A program made the translations under genes and the position numbers. Shown in pieces: positions 35,690 through 45,072 of a stretch of DNA of 64,000 nt; the stretch's first letter is position 1, and each line of letters starts with the position of its first letter. The stretch comes from Limibacter armeniacum (GTDB lineage: Bacteria > Bacteroidota > Bacteroidia > Cytophagales > Flammeovirgaceae). The stretch spans positions 62,001 to 126,000 of the forward strand of contig NZ_JBAJNO010000004.1 of NCBI RefSeq assembly GCF_036880985.1. Reading direction: 5' to 3'. A model generated the notes under the pieces. The model searched no databases. It saw nothing but the letters and a program-made list of their open reading frames with translations, and had not been told where the DNA came from.

Positions 35690-36968
35690 CACTCTACGGT
35701 ACACTTTTTTATAACCAACTAAAAACCAGTTTTTCAGATGGTGTTTTGGAACTAATTCCCCTCCAAAACTTCTTCCAAAGTCCTTTGATCTCATTACCTA
35801 CTTGGCGGGGTCTCGTACAGAAATGCTCCTGCAACAGATCTTTTCCCTTTCTGAAATAGCTGTTCTCCCTGTAACCGTGGTTCTTTACTTTTATGTTTTG
35901 TACTTTTTCATGGAAAGCCACGCCAAATAAGTGACAAACAGCAAAGGCCATACACACCACAGCAAAAAGTCTTTCAAGCCGATCCAATTTGGTCAGGTGA
36001 GTGGCTTCCAGGTTGAATCCCCGCCCTTTGAGCGACTGGAAGAACACCTCGATGCTCCACCGTTTTCTATAGCTTGACAGCAAGCCGCTTTTCATCAGGT
36101 TTGAGACTACGATCAGGTAGTCCTTTCGCCCGTTTTTATCCTTGGTCATCTGCATGGAAAGGGTCAGGTCCATTCCATAGATCGTCGCTCTTCGGTCAGT
36201 GCAACGAAAACCTTCTTTGCTCCATACCTCTCCTGTTTTCTCCACACCATCGATGTTGATTTTGTGGTGTGATGGAATCCGAACGCAGAAGACAATCCCT
36301 TGCATGGTCATAAACCGAAGCCACTTTTTGCCGATAAACTCTCGGTCTGCAATCACTTTCCCGATCCGCTCGGGAGGTACAATCTGAAGCACTTCCTTCA
36401 GCAAATCAATACGCTCCTGCTGGTGGCTGTTTCCTTTTTTGTCCAGTAGCCGAAAAGCCAGTGGGAAACCCACGCCATGACTGTAGGCCGTCACGGCCAG
36501 AATATTCACTGCCTGCTTTCTGGACTGCCAGTTGGTTCGGTCAATGCAGAGGGTGATCTTTCCGGATGGCAGGCAGGAAAACAACCATGCCATCAGGGCC
36601 TGATAATTGAACACAGCTCCTGACATAAAGCGTTTGACTTGCTTGGTCCGAGAAGCTTTTTGTGCCTTGGATGGCAAGTTTTTGGCTATCTGATGAAATT
36701 GCACATTTTCATCTTCCACCAAGGCCGTAATTAGCTTGGCTAGTACCTGTTTGCTTGGTTTGCCTTTGACGATTTGGAAACCGCAGAGGATTTCAAGTAT
36801 ATTTGCAGTCAACATAAAGGTAAAGGTCTGGCTTGTGGTTTTGGCGAACGGCAAAGTTAGACCTTTGCTTTTTCTTGCCCCAATCAGCCCTTAAATAACC
36901 TGCAAATATCCTGTAATCCAGTATTACACCCTTAACTCACTTTGTTATTAAAACTGTACCGTAGAGTG
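35690..36968 (-). mobile_element. IS4-type insertion sequence with 9-bp target duplication
   Basis: The 1279-bp element is bounded by inverted repeats: CACTCTACGGTACA at the left (35690-35703) and its exact complement at the right (36955-36968), with weaker similarity further in. ACATAAGTT flanks both sides (35681-35689 and 36969-36977), a 9-bp target duplication that indicates fairly recent insertion. It contains one transposase gene. The target lay between P6 and the gene ending at 36989, so no gene was broken. Confidence 0.93.
35709..36815 (-). CDS. IS4 family DDE transposase
   Basis: About 368 residues from the ATG at 36815; a TTG at 36854 would add 13. The DDE residues are expected in LCIDRTNW, VIADREFIG and YRKRWSIEVFFQSLKGRG, the last being the Y-(2)-R-(3)-E-(6)-K signature of IS4-family enzymes. 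The gene appears intact and codes the full catalytic core. Its base composition is richer in G+C than the surrounding replicon genes, in keeping with recent arrival. Confidence 0.92.
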   Translation of the reverse strand: MLTANILEILCGFQIVKGKPSKQVLAKLITALVEDENVQFHQIAKNLPSKAQKASRTKQVKRFMSGAVFNYQALMAWLFSCLPSGKITLCIDRTNWQSRKQAVNILAVTAYSHGVGFPLAFRLLDKKGNSHQQERIDLLKEVLQIVPPERIGKVIADREFIGKKWLRFMTMQGIVFCVRIPSHHKINIDGVEKTGEVWSKEGFRCTDRRATIYGMDLTLSMQMTKDKNGRKDYLIVVSNLMKSGLLSSYRKRWSIEVFFQSLKGRGFNLEATHLTKLDRLERLFAVVCMAFAVCHLFGVAFHEKVQNIKVKNHGYRENSYFRKGKDLLQEHFCTRPRQVGNEIKGLWKKFWRGISSKTPSEKLVFSWL

Positions 36969-36988
36969 ACATAAGTTAAAAAAGCAAC

Positions 36989-37399
36989 CTAACCTTTAAG
37001 CCATAATTTGGCTTCATTCTTATCACTAAATGACTCAAACTTAATTTCTGGTATTTCAGGAGACCACTTTAGTTTTTCAAAAATCAGGTTTACATATTCA
37101 AATGAGAATGTAGAATCATAACCTGTTACAAAAGCGATTTTTTCCAAATTCGTTCTTTTTAAAACAGCTTGCCATTCATTCACTTCTTTTATTGTTCTTA
37201 CAGAAATATGATGATCCAGTAAAAGAGAAATATCAACAAGCCAGAAATGTGGATTGTATTTGAAAAGGCAGGATTGGGTAATTTCCATCTCCAAAAGATG
37301 AGATGTTTTGGTTGGGGCTACAGAGTGACTTTCAGTAATGAGAAGTTGCTTTTGTCCATCAAAATAATGGACAGAGTGGTTCGTGATAGTCTTAAGCAT
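36989..37399 (-). CDS. Hypothetical protein, possibly SpoIIAA/STAS-like
   Basis: The 136-residue soluble protein is not firmly recognised. The pattern HFWLVDISLLLDHHISV, KIAFVTGY and the ending ESFSDKNEAKLWL recalls the SpoIIAA-like (STAS) proteins of Bacteroidota, which end with an EAxxWL helix. If correct it would be a small regulatory or lipid-binding fold. It reads toward the insertion sequence and lies just outside the replicon core. Confidence 0.55.
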   Translation of the reverse strand: MLKTITNHSVHYFDGQKQLLITESHSVAPTKTSHLLEMEITQSCLFKYNPHFWLVDISLLLDHHISVRTIKEVNEWQAVLKRTNLEKIAFVTGYDSTFSFEYVNLIFEKLKWSPEIPEIKFESFSDKNEAKLWLKG

Positions 37400-37489
37400 G
37401 ATAAGGATCAGAATGGTTATGGTTATAATTTACGAAAATAGAGTAACACATCCTATTGCCTTCAAAAAGCCTTCACATGTATTAGAATG

Positions 37490-37533
37490 GAAAAAAAATA
37501 AAAACCCCTTGTATAATCTTGATACAAGGGGTT
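37490..37533 (-). terminator. Terminator of the small gene at 37539-37781
   Basis: AACCCCTTGTAT (37503-37514) and ATACAAGGGGTT (37522-37533) form a 12-bp stem. On the minus strand it is followed by a long T-rich tract. Confidence 0.85.
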
Positions 37534-37538
37534 CTGAT

Positions 37539-37781
37539 TTAGATAAGGGATTTTGAAAACTCATCCCATATTCCAGCTTCTCTGATTAAGGAATGTAGGT
37601 TGTTTTCAATAGTTCTTTGGTTATTACCAGAGACAGTTAAAGATGCTCTTATTCGGCCATACTCTTGACGTAAATCTAACAGTAACCTTTGACGTTCAAT
37701 TCCTAACATAATATCAGATGAGGAGAGTCGTTCAACAAGGTTTAAAAAACGCATTGAGCCGAATGCATAAGTATGTTGCAT
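37539..37781 (-). CDS. Small hypothetical protein
   Basis: The 80-residue, mostly helical protein (SDIMLGIERQRLLLDLRQEYGRIRASL) has no recognised family. Support for it being real comes from its own strong terminator 5 bases after the stop and lack of a better overlapping frame. It is divergent from the VWA cassette across about 490 bases. Confidence 0.5.
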   Translation of the reverse strand: MQHTYAFGSMRFLNLVERLSSSDIMLGIERQRLLLDLRQEYGRIRASLTVSGNNQRTIENNLHSLIREAGIWDEFSKSLI

Positions 37782-38272
37782 AGTTAATGGATAAAGTGGT
37801 TAAACGGTTAAAAGCTTATTTATTAAATAGTTTGCAGGTTCATTACAAAATAGTTAACAAACCTACTGTCTTTTAAAAAATGGCTTATACCAAAAATAAG
37901 ATAAAGTATTGAATTAGTGTAATCTTACGTTTAAATATTAATAAACTTTTAAGCAGATTTTCAAAAACCATTCCATGTTAAAATTGAACTTGATAATATT
38001 AATTTTCATGGGTTAATGAGGATGGACAGTTCTTGATTTTATATCCAATAATTTACACTCATTTATTTATAAGTTGGTTAATGGAGTGAATACCTACATA
38101 AACCAAAGAATTTAATTAGATGAAGGTAAAGCATTCAGTAATGGAACAATTTGAAGAAGTGAATAAGGTTAGAGGAAAAGAAAATAAATAAAAAAAATAT
38201 AACTCCGTAATTCTTTTACGATCTGTAAGATGACATTTGTATTATCAATCAATTAAAAATGATTACAGCATT
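37782..38272. other. AT-rich intergenic region upstream of the VWA cassette
   Basis: No gene or strong hairpin is seen. TGACATTTG at 38231-38239 resembles a -7 box with one mismatch and would place a transcription start about 25 bases before the ATG at 38273. An imperfect iteron-like TAAAAATGATT occurs at 38254-38264. Confidence 0.35.
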
Positions 38273-39544
38273 ATGGGACTTATACTTGAAGAAATATCCA
38301 AAACCAGTATCAAGCTTTTGCTAAATGAACCTTTTTATGGGCACTTTTTTACTGGTATTGTTAAAGAGGTATCTGATAGGGTAAATACAGCTGCTGTTGG
38401 GATGGTAAATCCACAGATGGTCAAACTGATGGTAAACCCTGAGTTTTGGGAGAGTCTTGAAAAACCAGAACACCGTTATGGACTAATAAAACATGAAGTG
38501 TTGCATATAGTTCTAAAGCATTTGACAAAGCAGAAAGAATTTTCACATAAGTACCTTTACAATATAGCTGCTGACTTGGTAGTAAATCAATATATAAATG
38601 AAGAGCAGTTACCTGAAGGTGGGATCACTCTACAAAGGTTTTGGTATATAGAAGAAAAATATAATATCAAACTAAAACCCAATCAGGATGTAGGCTATTA
38701 TTACCATAAACTGAAAAAACTGATTGATAAGAATACTATTACATCAGCCAATGAATGTAATAGTGAAGAAGGAAATTTAGAAGGAAAACCTTCTCCAATT
38801 ATGCTTGATGACTTGTTGAAGGATGACCATCCAGAACTGGAAAAACATAAATTCTGGAAAAGTGTAGAGGAGTTATCTGATGCAGAACAAAAAATAATGG
38901 AACGGTATGTTAATGATATTATCAAGCAAACTGTCAATAGGATAAAATATAAGGGTAAAGGAATAGGGCATTTGCCATTAGGATTGCAGGAATACCTGAA
39001 TGAGTTATTGGAGTCCTTAAAACCCAATCTTGATTGGCGGAGAGTCTTAAGACTTTTTGCAGCATCCAGTAGTCGTACTTTTTTAAAGACTACTATTCAA
39101 AGACCATCCAAACGGTATGGTACTACACCAGGTATTAAGGTCAAACGTAAGCAAAAGCTGTTGGTAGCCATTGATACATCTGGCAGTGTATCGATACCAG
39201 AGTTACAGGATTTCTTCAGTGAAATATACCATATATGGAGACAAGGAGCCGAAATCTATATTGTGGAATGTGATACCCATATTCATCAACAGTATTTGTA
39301 TAGGGGTAAACCACCAGAAATAATAAGTGGACGGGGAGGAACAGCATTTGATGAGCCAATCTTGTTTGCAAACGAGCAGTACAACCCTGATGCCATCATT
39401 TATTTTACAGATGGATTTGCTGCAGCACCTTCAATTAAGAGCCGATGTTCGATCTTATGGCTGATATCCAGTCAAGGGCTAAAAGAGGATGATTCATCTT
39501 GGGTGACTTTACCAGGAAGAAAGGTAAAAATGGCAACCCGCTAA
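38273..39544 (+). CDS. VWA-like metallopeptidase-type protein (DUF2201)
   Basis: The 423-residue protein is read from the ATG at 38273 (MGLILEEI); a TTG further upstream is less likely. The N-terminal domain contains an HExxH zinc motif (H74-E75-V-L-H78 in HEVLHIVLKH) followed by NIAADLVVNQYI, the pattern of putative metallopeptidases of the DUF2201 N-terminal domain. The C-terminal ~130 residues form a VWA-like domain with MIDAS motif D301-T-S-G-S and GRGGTAFDEP. VWA proteins of this type work with MoxR AAA+ ATPases, here encoded 34 bases downstream. It is predicted to be cytoplasmic. Whether it cleaves protein is unknown. Confidence 0.85.
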   Translation: MGLILEEISKTSIKLLLNEPFYGHFFTGIVKEVSDRVNTAAVGMVNPQMVKLMVNPEFWESLEKPEHRYGLIKHEVLHIVLKHLTKQKEFSHKYLYNIAADLVVNQYINEEQLPEGGITLQRFWYIEEKYNIKLKPNQDVGYYYHKLKKLIDKNTITSANECNSEEGNLEGKPSPIMLDDLLKDDHPELEKHKFWKSVEELSDAEQKIMERYVNDIIKQTVNRIKYKGKGIGHLPLGLQEYLNELLESLKPNLDWRRVLRLFAASSSRTFLKTTIQRPSKRYGTTPGIKVKRKQKLLVAIDTSGSVSIPELQDFFSEIYHIWRQGAEIYIVECDTHIHQQYLYRGKPPEIISGRGGTAFDEPILFANEQYNPDAIIYFTDGFAAAPSIKSRCSILWLISSQGLKEDDSSWVTLPGRKVKMATR

Positions 39545-39578
39545 TTCGATTTTTTTAAAACACAAATTCAATTTCCAA

Positions 39579-40691
39579 ATGACTACACAACAACATCAAT
39601 ACGTTTATTATGGCACCGAAACACATGCTGCAGAAGTAGAAAGTTTCGTGAAACATATTTTGGAAGCTAATGCAGTGGCAGAAGAAGCGGGTAAGAAAAA
39701 AACACCAATCTGTATTTGGGGACGACATGGAATCGGTAAAACTGAAATAGTTGAACAGATAGCTGAAAAGCTTGACTATAAGTGGGCATATGTAGCACCT
39801 GCCCAATTTGAAGAGATGGGTGATTTGGTGGGGATGCCATCCATTGAAAACGGAAAAACTGTTTTTAGAGCACCAGAATGGGTACCAACAGAAGAAGGAC
39901 CAGGTATTTTATTGATTGATGATGTCAATAGGGCTGATGACAGGATCCTAAGAGGAATTATGCAATTGCTTCAAAACTTCGAACTGGTGAGCTGGACATT
40001 ACCAAAGGGTTGGCAGATTGTCTTAACTGCAAACCCTGATGGGGGAGACTATTCTGTAACACCAATGGATGATGCTATGCTAACACGAATGATGCATATC
40101 ACAATGCGTTTTGATCCTAAAGATTGGGCATTATGGGCTGAGCAGCATGATGTAGATGAAAGAGGAATCAACTTTGTATTGACATATCCTGAGGTTGTGG
40201 ATGGAAACCGTACAACTCCTAGAACATTGGTACAGTTCTTTGAAACAATTTCCTCTATCAAGGACCTGAATAAAAACCTAGGACTTGTCCAGATGTTGGC
40301 AGATTCTTGTTTGGATGAAAGTACAGCTGTATCGTTTATGTCTTTCGTTAACCAAAATTTAGGTAAGCTGATTTCTCCAGAAGAAATCCTGAGTGCGGAG
40401 AAATTTAAGGACAAGGTTTACAACCATATTCATGAGATTGTAAACAAGGATACTTTAAGGGTTGATATAATAGCGACACTCTGTACTAGAATGGTCAACT
40501 ATCTTACCTTAAACAAGGTCAAACTAGAAAAACAACACCTTAAAAACCTTCAGGATTTTATCAAAATGGACTTCCTTCCTAATGATATTCGCCTAACAAT
40601 GTTGCAAGACTTGGTTTCGTCCAAAAATGCGGCTTTGAAGATGGTAATGGCTGATCCTGAGATTAGCAAAATGTTATTGAAGAAAATGTAG
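39579..40691 (+). CDS. MoxR-type AAA+ ATPase
   Basis: The 370-residue AAA+ protein has Walker A GRHGIGKT (residues 48-55), Walker B GILLIDDVNRA at about 108-118, a sensor-1 segment IVLTANPDGGDYSV, and an arginine-finger region MLTRMMHI. The arrangement matches MoxR-family ATPases, which form hexamers and remodel or activate partner proteins, typically with a VWA protein encoded beside them. The upstream neighbour is exactly such a protein, and the downstream neighbour (35 bases) is an LRR-BRCT protein that could be the target-recognising or effector part. Confidence 0.9.
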   Translation: MTTQQHQYVYYGTETHAAEVESFVKHILEANAVAEEAGKKKTPICIWGRHGIGKTEIVEQIAEKLDYKWAYVAPAQFEEMGDLVGMPSIENGKTVFRAPEWVPTEEGPGILLIDDVNRADDRILRGIMQLLQNFELVSWTLPKGWQIVLTANPDGGDYSVTPMDDAMLTRMMHITMRFDPKDWALWAEQHDVDERGINFVLTYPEVVDGNRTTPRTLVQFFETISSIKDLNKNLGLVQMLADSCLDESTAVSFMSFVNQNLGKLISPEEILSAEKFKDKVYNHIHEIVNKDTLRVDIIATLCTRMVNYLTLNKVKLEKQHLKNLQDFIKMDFLPNDIRLTMLQDLVSSKNAALKMVMADPEISKMLLKKM

Positions 40692-40726
40692 TCAAATAAG
40701 AACCCATTAGCTAAGAGATTAAAACC

Positions 40727-43348
40727 ATGAGTTATATATATAGTGCAACTGATTCATTAGTGAAAACTGATCCTTTGTCTGTTCGTTCAGCTCATTTACG
40801 TGAAGGAAAATTAGAGGAACAGTTGAATGCAATCAAGGCATGTCAAAACCTTGAAAAGCTTTTTGTTTACAACGTAAAAGATCAAATAGTACCGGATATA
40901 CTGCTTCATTTCAAGAAGCTGAAAGAGGTATCATTCAATAACTGTGTTTTCTCTGATATTCCATCTCAAATAGGGGAATTGAGTGAGCTGAAGAACTTAA
41001 CATTGGAAGCAAGTAAGCTAAAAGTATTACCTGAGTCATTTTTTCAGCTTCCATTACAGAATTTGAGCCTGAAAGCACCTGTGGAGAACCTTTCAAAGAA
41101 TCTGGAAAAGATGTTTCATCTGATTGAAGCAAGTTTTCAGAATACGGTATTGGAGGAGTTGAATTTTGAGAATGTCAGATTTCCACATTTACAGTCACTG
41201 AATATTACCAGTTCAGGGTTAAAAAAAATCATATTGGGTACTGATACCTTGCCATCTTTGCTAACATTGGAGATTGTCAATAACCCAATAGCATCCTTGC
41301 CATCTGATTTTGGAAAGTTAAAAGCACTTCACAGTCTGAATATTGTAGGAAGTAACTTGCAAACATTACCAAGTTCTATTGTTGAGCTTTCTAAGCTAAA
41401 GTTTTTGAATATATCCATTGGCAAGCTAAAAGAACTTCCTGAGGAAATGGGAAAACTTACTGGGTTAGTTCATTTGCATTGTCAGGGAAATCAGCTTACG
41501 ACTATACCTAAGTCTATGGAAGCGTTACAGTCATTGAAGTCACTCAACATTGGACGTAACCCTTTGGGAATTTTACCTGAACCTATAGCAAACCTACGGA
41601 GTTTGGAAGCATTGGAAGTAGAAGGAGCCAAATTGGATGAGCTTCCTGATTGGATTGGACAACTTTCAAACCTTTGTGTCTTGAACTTAACACAGAATAA
41701 CTTGGCAACCTTGCCTGATACATTTAGTCAGTTGAGTAAAGTGGTACATCTGGTATTGGACAGGAATGCCTTTCAGGAATTACCTGCAAGCCTTACTCTT
41801 GACAAATTATCCTTGTTGTCCATAAAATATAACCCACTAAAGACATTTGAAGGGCTATCCAAATTACCTTCACTCAGAACGGTTTCACTGGCAAGTGTGC
41901 CAAAAGAGGCTGACCTGTTTGGTTTGGTAACACAAAATAGGGTCTATTTCCAAGATGGAAAGCAAGTTTTGGGTTTTAGATGTACACAAAATCAGTTTGA
42001 GCAATTGACCTCTTCATTAGGGAAAGCGAATATCTCAGAGGAAAGTAAACGATGGTTCTTTCATGAGGTAAGCAAAAGGAGAGATATTGAAAAGATACCT
42101 GATACAGGCAAAAACAGGACTTTAGAAGGGCTTTCTGTTCCATACAAGCCACTTCAGACAGTAATGATGAAACGTCTTTCTGCTATTATTGAGGCAGAAA
42201 ATGCCCGTGAAAGTTTATCCAAGTCTTCAGTGATTACTGTTATGGGACGAACTACATTGAAGAAGACAGAAATCAGGGAAAAGCTGAAGGAGATTGGTGT
42301 TAAATACAGTAGTAAGCTGACAGATAAAGTAACACATATTGTAGTAGGGGCCAGTCCAAAAGAGATTACACAATATGAGGGGGAGGTCAATGCAAAAGTC
42401 TTGACTGAATCGGTTCTGACAGCGTTTTTGAATGAACATATGCCTACATATCTTCTGGATGAGGATACTGATGAAACCATGGCCGAGAACCTGATGGATT
42501 TACTGAAAAGTGAAGATGTAAGCAATGTCCTTTTAGGGGTAGAAATGCTGAAAACTGGAGGAGTTCCGAAAAAACTTATCGGTGAACTGTTTTATTTACA
42601 GAAGACAGCAGGGCAGACAAAAGTAAGGAGTGAAATCAGGAAACTGATGCTTGCCAATGCACCAGAATACCTATTGCCAGCAGTAAATGACAGAGTTGGG
42701 ATGCCTAATCCTCACAAGCTTAAGGAGTATGAGATTGTAGGCAAGCTTCGCAAGGTTGAAAAGACTTGGACAAAAGAGGTTTGCTTTGAGTTCTGTCATA
42801 TGCTTTATGAGCATCATAAGAAGGGTTTGCGCTATGTATTCAAAAAGACAAAACCCAATCAGGAATGGAGAATAAAAGCAGTTGCCTTGGTATATGAGGA
42901 TGGTTTTCTGGACTGGACAAGGGCATTGGGGTATACAGATTACAGTCAAAAGTCAATTGAAGATATAGACTTGGGTTACTCCAATAAAAATACAGACTTG
43001 CCAACTGATATACTGGATAGCAAGAAGGTTACTCACCTCAAGCTTCACAACGTAAAGATGGAAACACTTTCAACTGATATTGCCAAGTTTGAGGATTTGG
43101 AAGAATTGGATTGTTCAGTCAATTTTCTGACTAAAATTCCTCAGGATATCAGTCAGTTGTCAAATTTGAAAAGGTTGAACCTGTCTGTTAATCAATTTAC
43201 AACATTTCCAATGGAATTATTGAACCTGAAAGGGTTGGAAAAGCTTGATATGAGAGGAAATAAAGTGGGTTATGGAGAACATGCAAAGTCTCTTCAGATA
43301 CCTGATGAGGTTTATCAGGCATTACCAAACTGTGAGATATTAGTTTGA
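40727..43348 (+). CDS. Large LRR-BRCT-LRR protein
   Basis: The 873-residue cytoplasmic protein has an N-terminal run of about 15 LRRs at 40-400 (repeat LxxLNIGxNPLGxLPExIAN type, like the leucine-rich repeats of small GTPase-less bacterial LRR proteins). A BRCT domain lies at about 498-573 (VITVMGRTTLKKTEIREKL, KVTHIVVGA). A helical region at about 580-740 follows, and a second short LRR block at 765-860. BRCT domains bind phosphopeptides or DNA ends and in bacteria are otherwise mostly found in NAD-dependent DNA ligase. The gene is the third of the VWA-MoxR cassette. The LRRs look like the specificity-bearing part; the role of the whole protein is unknown. Confidence 0.8.
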   Translation: MSYIYSATDSLVKTDPLSVRSAHLREGKLEEQLNAIKACQNLEKLFVYNVKDQIVPDILLHFKKLKEVSFNNCVFSDIPSQIGELSELKNLTLEASKLKVLPESFFQLPLQNLSLKAPVENLSKNLEKMFHLIEASFQNTVLEELNFENVRFPHLQSLNITSSGLKKIILGTDTLPSLLTLEIVNNPIASLPSDFGKLKALHSLNIVGSNLQTLPSSIVELSKLKFLNISIGKLKELPEEMGKLTGLVHLHCQGNQLTTIPKSMEALQSLKSLNIGRNPLGILPEPIANLRSLEALEVEGAKLDELPDWIGQLSNLCVLNLTQNNLATLPDTFSQLSKVVHLVLDRNAFQELPASLTLDKLSLLSIKYNPLKTFEGLSKLPSLRTVSLASVPKEADLFGLVTQNRVYFQDGKQVLGFRCTQNQFEQLTSSLGKANISEESKRWFFHEVSKRRDIEKIPDTGKNRTLEGLSVPYKPLQTVMMKRLSAIIEAENARESLSKSSVITVMGRTTLKKTEIREKLKEIGVKYSSKLTDKVTHIVVGASPKEITQYEGEVNAKVLTESVLTAFLNEHMPTYLLDEDTDETMAENLMDLLKSEDVSNVLLGVEMLKTGGVPKKLIGELFYLQKTAGQTKVRSEIRKLMLANAPEYLLPAVNDRVGMPNPHKLKEYEIVGKLRKVEKTWTKEVCFEFCHMLYEHHKKGLRYVFKKTKPNQEWRIKAVALVYEDGFLDWTRALGYTDYSQKSIEDIDLGYSNKNTDLPTDILDSKKVTHLKLHNVKMETLSTDIAKFEDLEELDCSVNFLTKIPQDISQLSNLKRLNLSVNQFTTFPMELLNLKGLEKLDMRGNKVGYGEHAKSLQIPDEVYQALPNCEILV

Positions 43349-43397
43349 GGTAAAAAGTCTTTATTTTCTTTCTTACACTTTAAAAATATGTTTATTG

Positions 43398-43423
43398 AAA
43401 ACGGTTGCGAAACCGTTTTTTTT
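43398..43423 (+). terminator. Terminator of the VWA-MoxR-LRR cassette
   Basis: AAAACGGTT (43398-43406) and AACCGTTTT (43411-43419) form a 9-bp stem closed by a GCGA tetraloop, followed by more T residues. It marks the cassette as one transcription unit. Confidence 0.9.
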
Positions 43424-43537
43424 GTTTCCAAGCCTGCTTCAGATTGAATATATGTAATTTATACACTAACATTCAAAACCTTTTGATGAGCTGTCCTGTA
43501 TGGATGGATCTTTTTAACCATTAAATGATGAGATTGT

Positions 43538-44953
43538 ATGAGCACTATTCAAACTGAGGGACCTGTCAGAACCAGCGAGGAACATAAAGAGATACAAATT
43601 GGATTTATTACTTCAGTAACTTTAGTGGCAGCGCTGGGGGGACTCCTTTTTGGTTATGATACAGCTGTAATTTCTGGAGCTATTGGATATCTGAAAACAG
43701 CTTTTGGATTAACCGCAATGGAAATGGGCTGGGCAGCTTCCAGTGCCTTGATAGGTTGTATTGGTGGTGCTGCTGTTGCAGGCATGATCAGTGATACATT
43801 GGGACGTAAAAAGACGTTGATTATTGCTGGTGTATTGTTTCTGATATCAGCTGTAGGCTCTGCAATTCCTGATACGCTTACCATATTTGTTATCTTCCGT
43901 ATAATCGGTGGTGTTGGTGTAGGTATCGCATCTATGCTTTCCCCAATGTACATCGCTGAGTTGGCACCTTCCAACATTAGGGGACGATTGGTAGCTGTAA
44001 ATCAGTTTGCCATCATTTTCGGTATGTTGATAGTATATTTTGTGAATTACTTCATTGCTATGCAAGGAGGTGAAAGCTGGAACCAGGAAGTAGGCTGGCG
44101 TTGGATGTTTGCTTCAGAAATGATTCCTGCCTTCTCGTTTACATTGCTACTGCTGATTGTACCAGAAAGTCCACGTTGGTTGGTGATGAAAGGGAGAGAA
44201 GAAGAAGCACATACAGTATTGGATAAAATTGGTGGTGATGTAGAAACTGCCTTCAGTAATATTAAAAGATCACTTTCAGCAGAGAATAACCAGACTAAAG
44301 TGAGTATCTGGCAATCTTGGGCATTGAAAATTGTACTGATCGGTTCAGCTCTGTCATTGTTCCAGCAGGTAACAGGTATCAACGTATTCTTGTATTATGC
44401 ACCAGAGATTTTCAAGAAACTGGGTAACGGTAGTTCAGATACAGCATTGTTACAAACGATTGTGGTAGGGGCAGTAAACCTTACGTTTACAGTTATCGCC
44501 ATTTTCTCAGTAGATAGATTAGGTCGTAGACCATTGATGATAATCGGTTCAGCAGGGATGGGTATCTGTATTTCTGCCATCGGTTTTGCTGCATACCTTC
44601 AGAATACGGATGTGTGGTTATTGGCATTCGTTTTGGGTTATATAGCCTTTTTTGCACTGTCATTGGGACCTGTTGTTTGGGTATTGCTTTCTGAGATCTT
44701 TCCTAACAGTATCAGGGGTGTAGCAATGTCTGTAGCAGTTGCCGTACAGTGGATTTCCAACTTCTTGGTATCACAGACCTTCCCAATGATGATGGAGAAT
44801 GAGTACTTGCAAGAGCAGTATCATGGAGGATTCCCATTTTGGGTATATGGGTCTATGTGTCTGGTGACAATATTCTTTGTTTGGAAATTTGTTCCTGAAA
44901 CGAAAGGGAAAACCTTGGAGGAAATGGAGCAGCTTTGGAAAGAAAATGAATAG
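43538..44953 (+). CDS. MFS sugar porter, XylE/GalP-like sugar-proton symporter
   Basis: The 471-residue protein has 12 membrane helices. Sugar porter signatures include GGLLFGYDTAVISGAI (helix 1), DTLGRKKTL and DRLGRRPLM (the two GRR/K loops), RIIGGVGVGIASMLSPMYIAE, PESPRWLVMKGR after helix 6, QQVTGINVFLYYAPEI in helix 7, and PETKGKTLEEME at the C-terminus. It should import a monosaccharide such as xylose, galactose or glucose across the inner membrane by proton symport, fitting the sugars released by the glycan loci in this window. Its natural terminator appears to have been pushed away by the insertion sequence that starts 38 bases after the stop. Confidence 0.93.
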   Translation: MSTIQTEGPVRTSEEHKEIQIGFITSVTLVAALGGLLFGYDTAVISGAIGYLKTAFGLTAMEMGWAASSALIGCIGGAAVAGMISDTLGRKKTLIIAGVLFLISAVGSAIPDTLTIFVIFRIIGGVGVGIASMLSPMYIAELAPSNIRGRLVAVNQFAIIFGMLIVYFVNYFIAMQGGESWNQEVGWRWMFASEMIPAFSFTLLLLIVPESPRWLVMKGREEEAHTVLDKIGGDVETAFSNIKRSLSAENNQTKVSIWQSWALKIVLIGSALSLFQQVTGINVFLYYAPEIFKKLGNGSSDTALLQTIVVGAVNLTFTVIAIFSVDRLGRRPLMIIGSAGMGICISAIGFAAYLQNTDVWLLAFVLGYIAFFALSLGPVVWVLLSEIFPNSIRGVAMSVAVAVQWISNFLVSQTFPMMMENEYLQEQYHGGFPFWVYGSMCLVTIFFVWKFVPETKGKTLEEMEQLWKENE

Positions 44954-45022
44954 TAGTTGTGATAAGTTGTGTTTATAAACTAAACTAATAACATGAGTTT
45001 ACCCGAATTTTCGGTGTAATAT

Positions 45023-45072
45023 AAAAGAACCTTCAAAAGGGAATGTTATTTCTCTTCTGAAGGTTCTTTTTT
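45023..45072 (+). terminator. Internal terminator directly before the transposase start
   Basis: A 13-bp stem, 45023-45035 with 45058-45070 (core GAACCTTCA/TGAAGGTTC), is followed by TTTTTT running straight into the ATG at 45073. Placed just inside the left end, it would block transcription entering from flanking genes and limit transposase expression. Confidence 0.8.

Noticed and set aside
38254-38264. Iteron-like TAAAAATGATT upstream of the VWA gene
   Set aside because: Only part of the 14-bp motif matches and the region is AT-rich, so chance is enough; no cluster of copies is present.
44953-45072. Hairpin at 45023-45070 first taken as the natural MFS terminator
   Set aside because: It lies inside the left inverted repeat of the insertion sequence, so it belongs to the element; a normal terminator exists beyond the right end.
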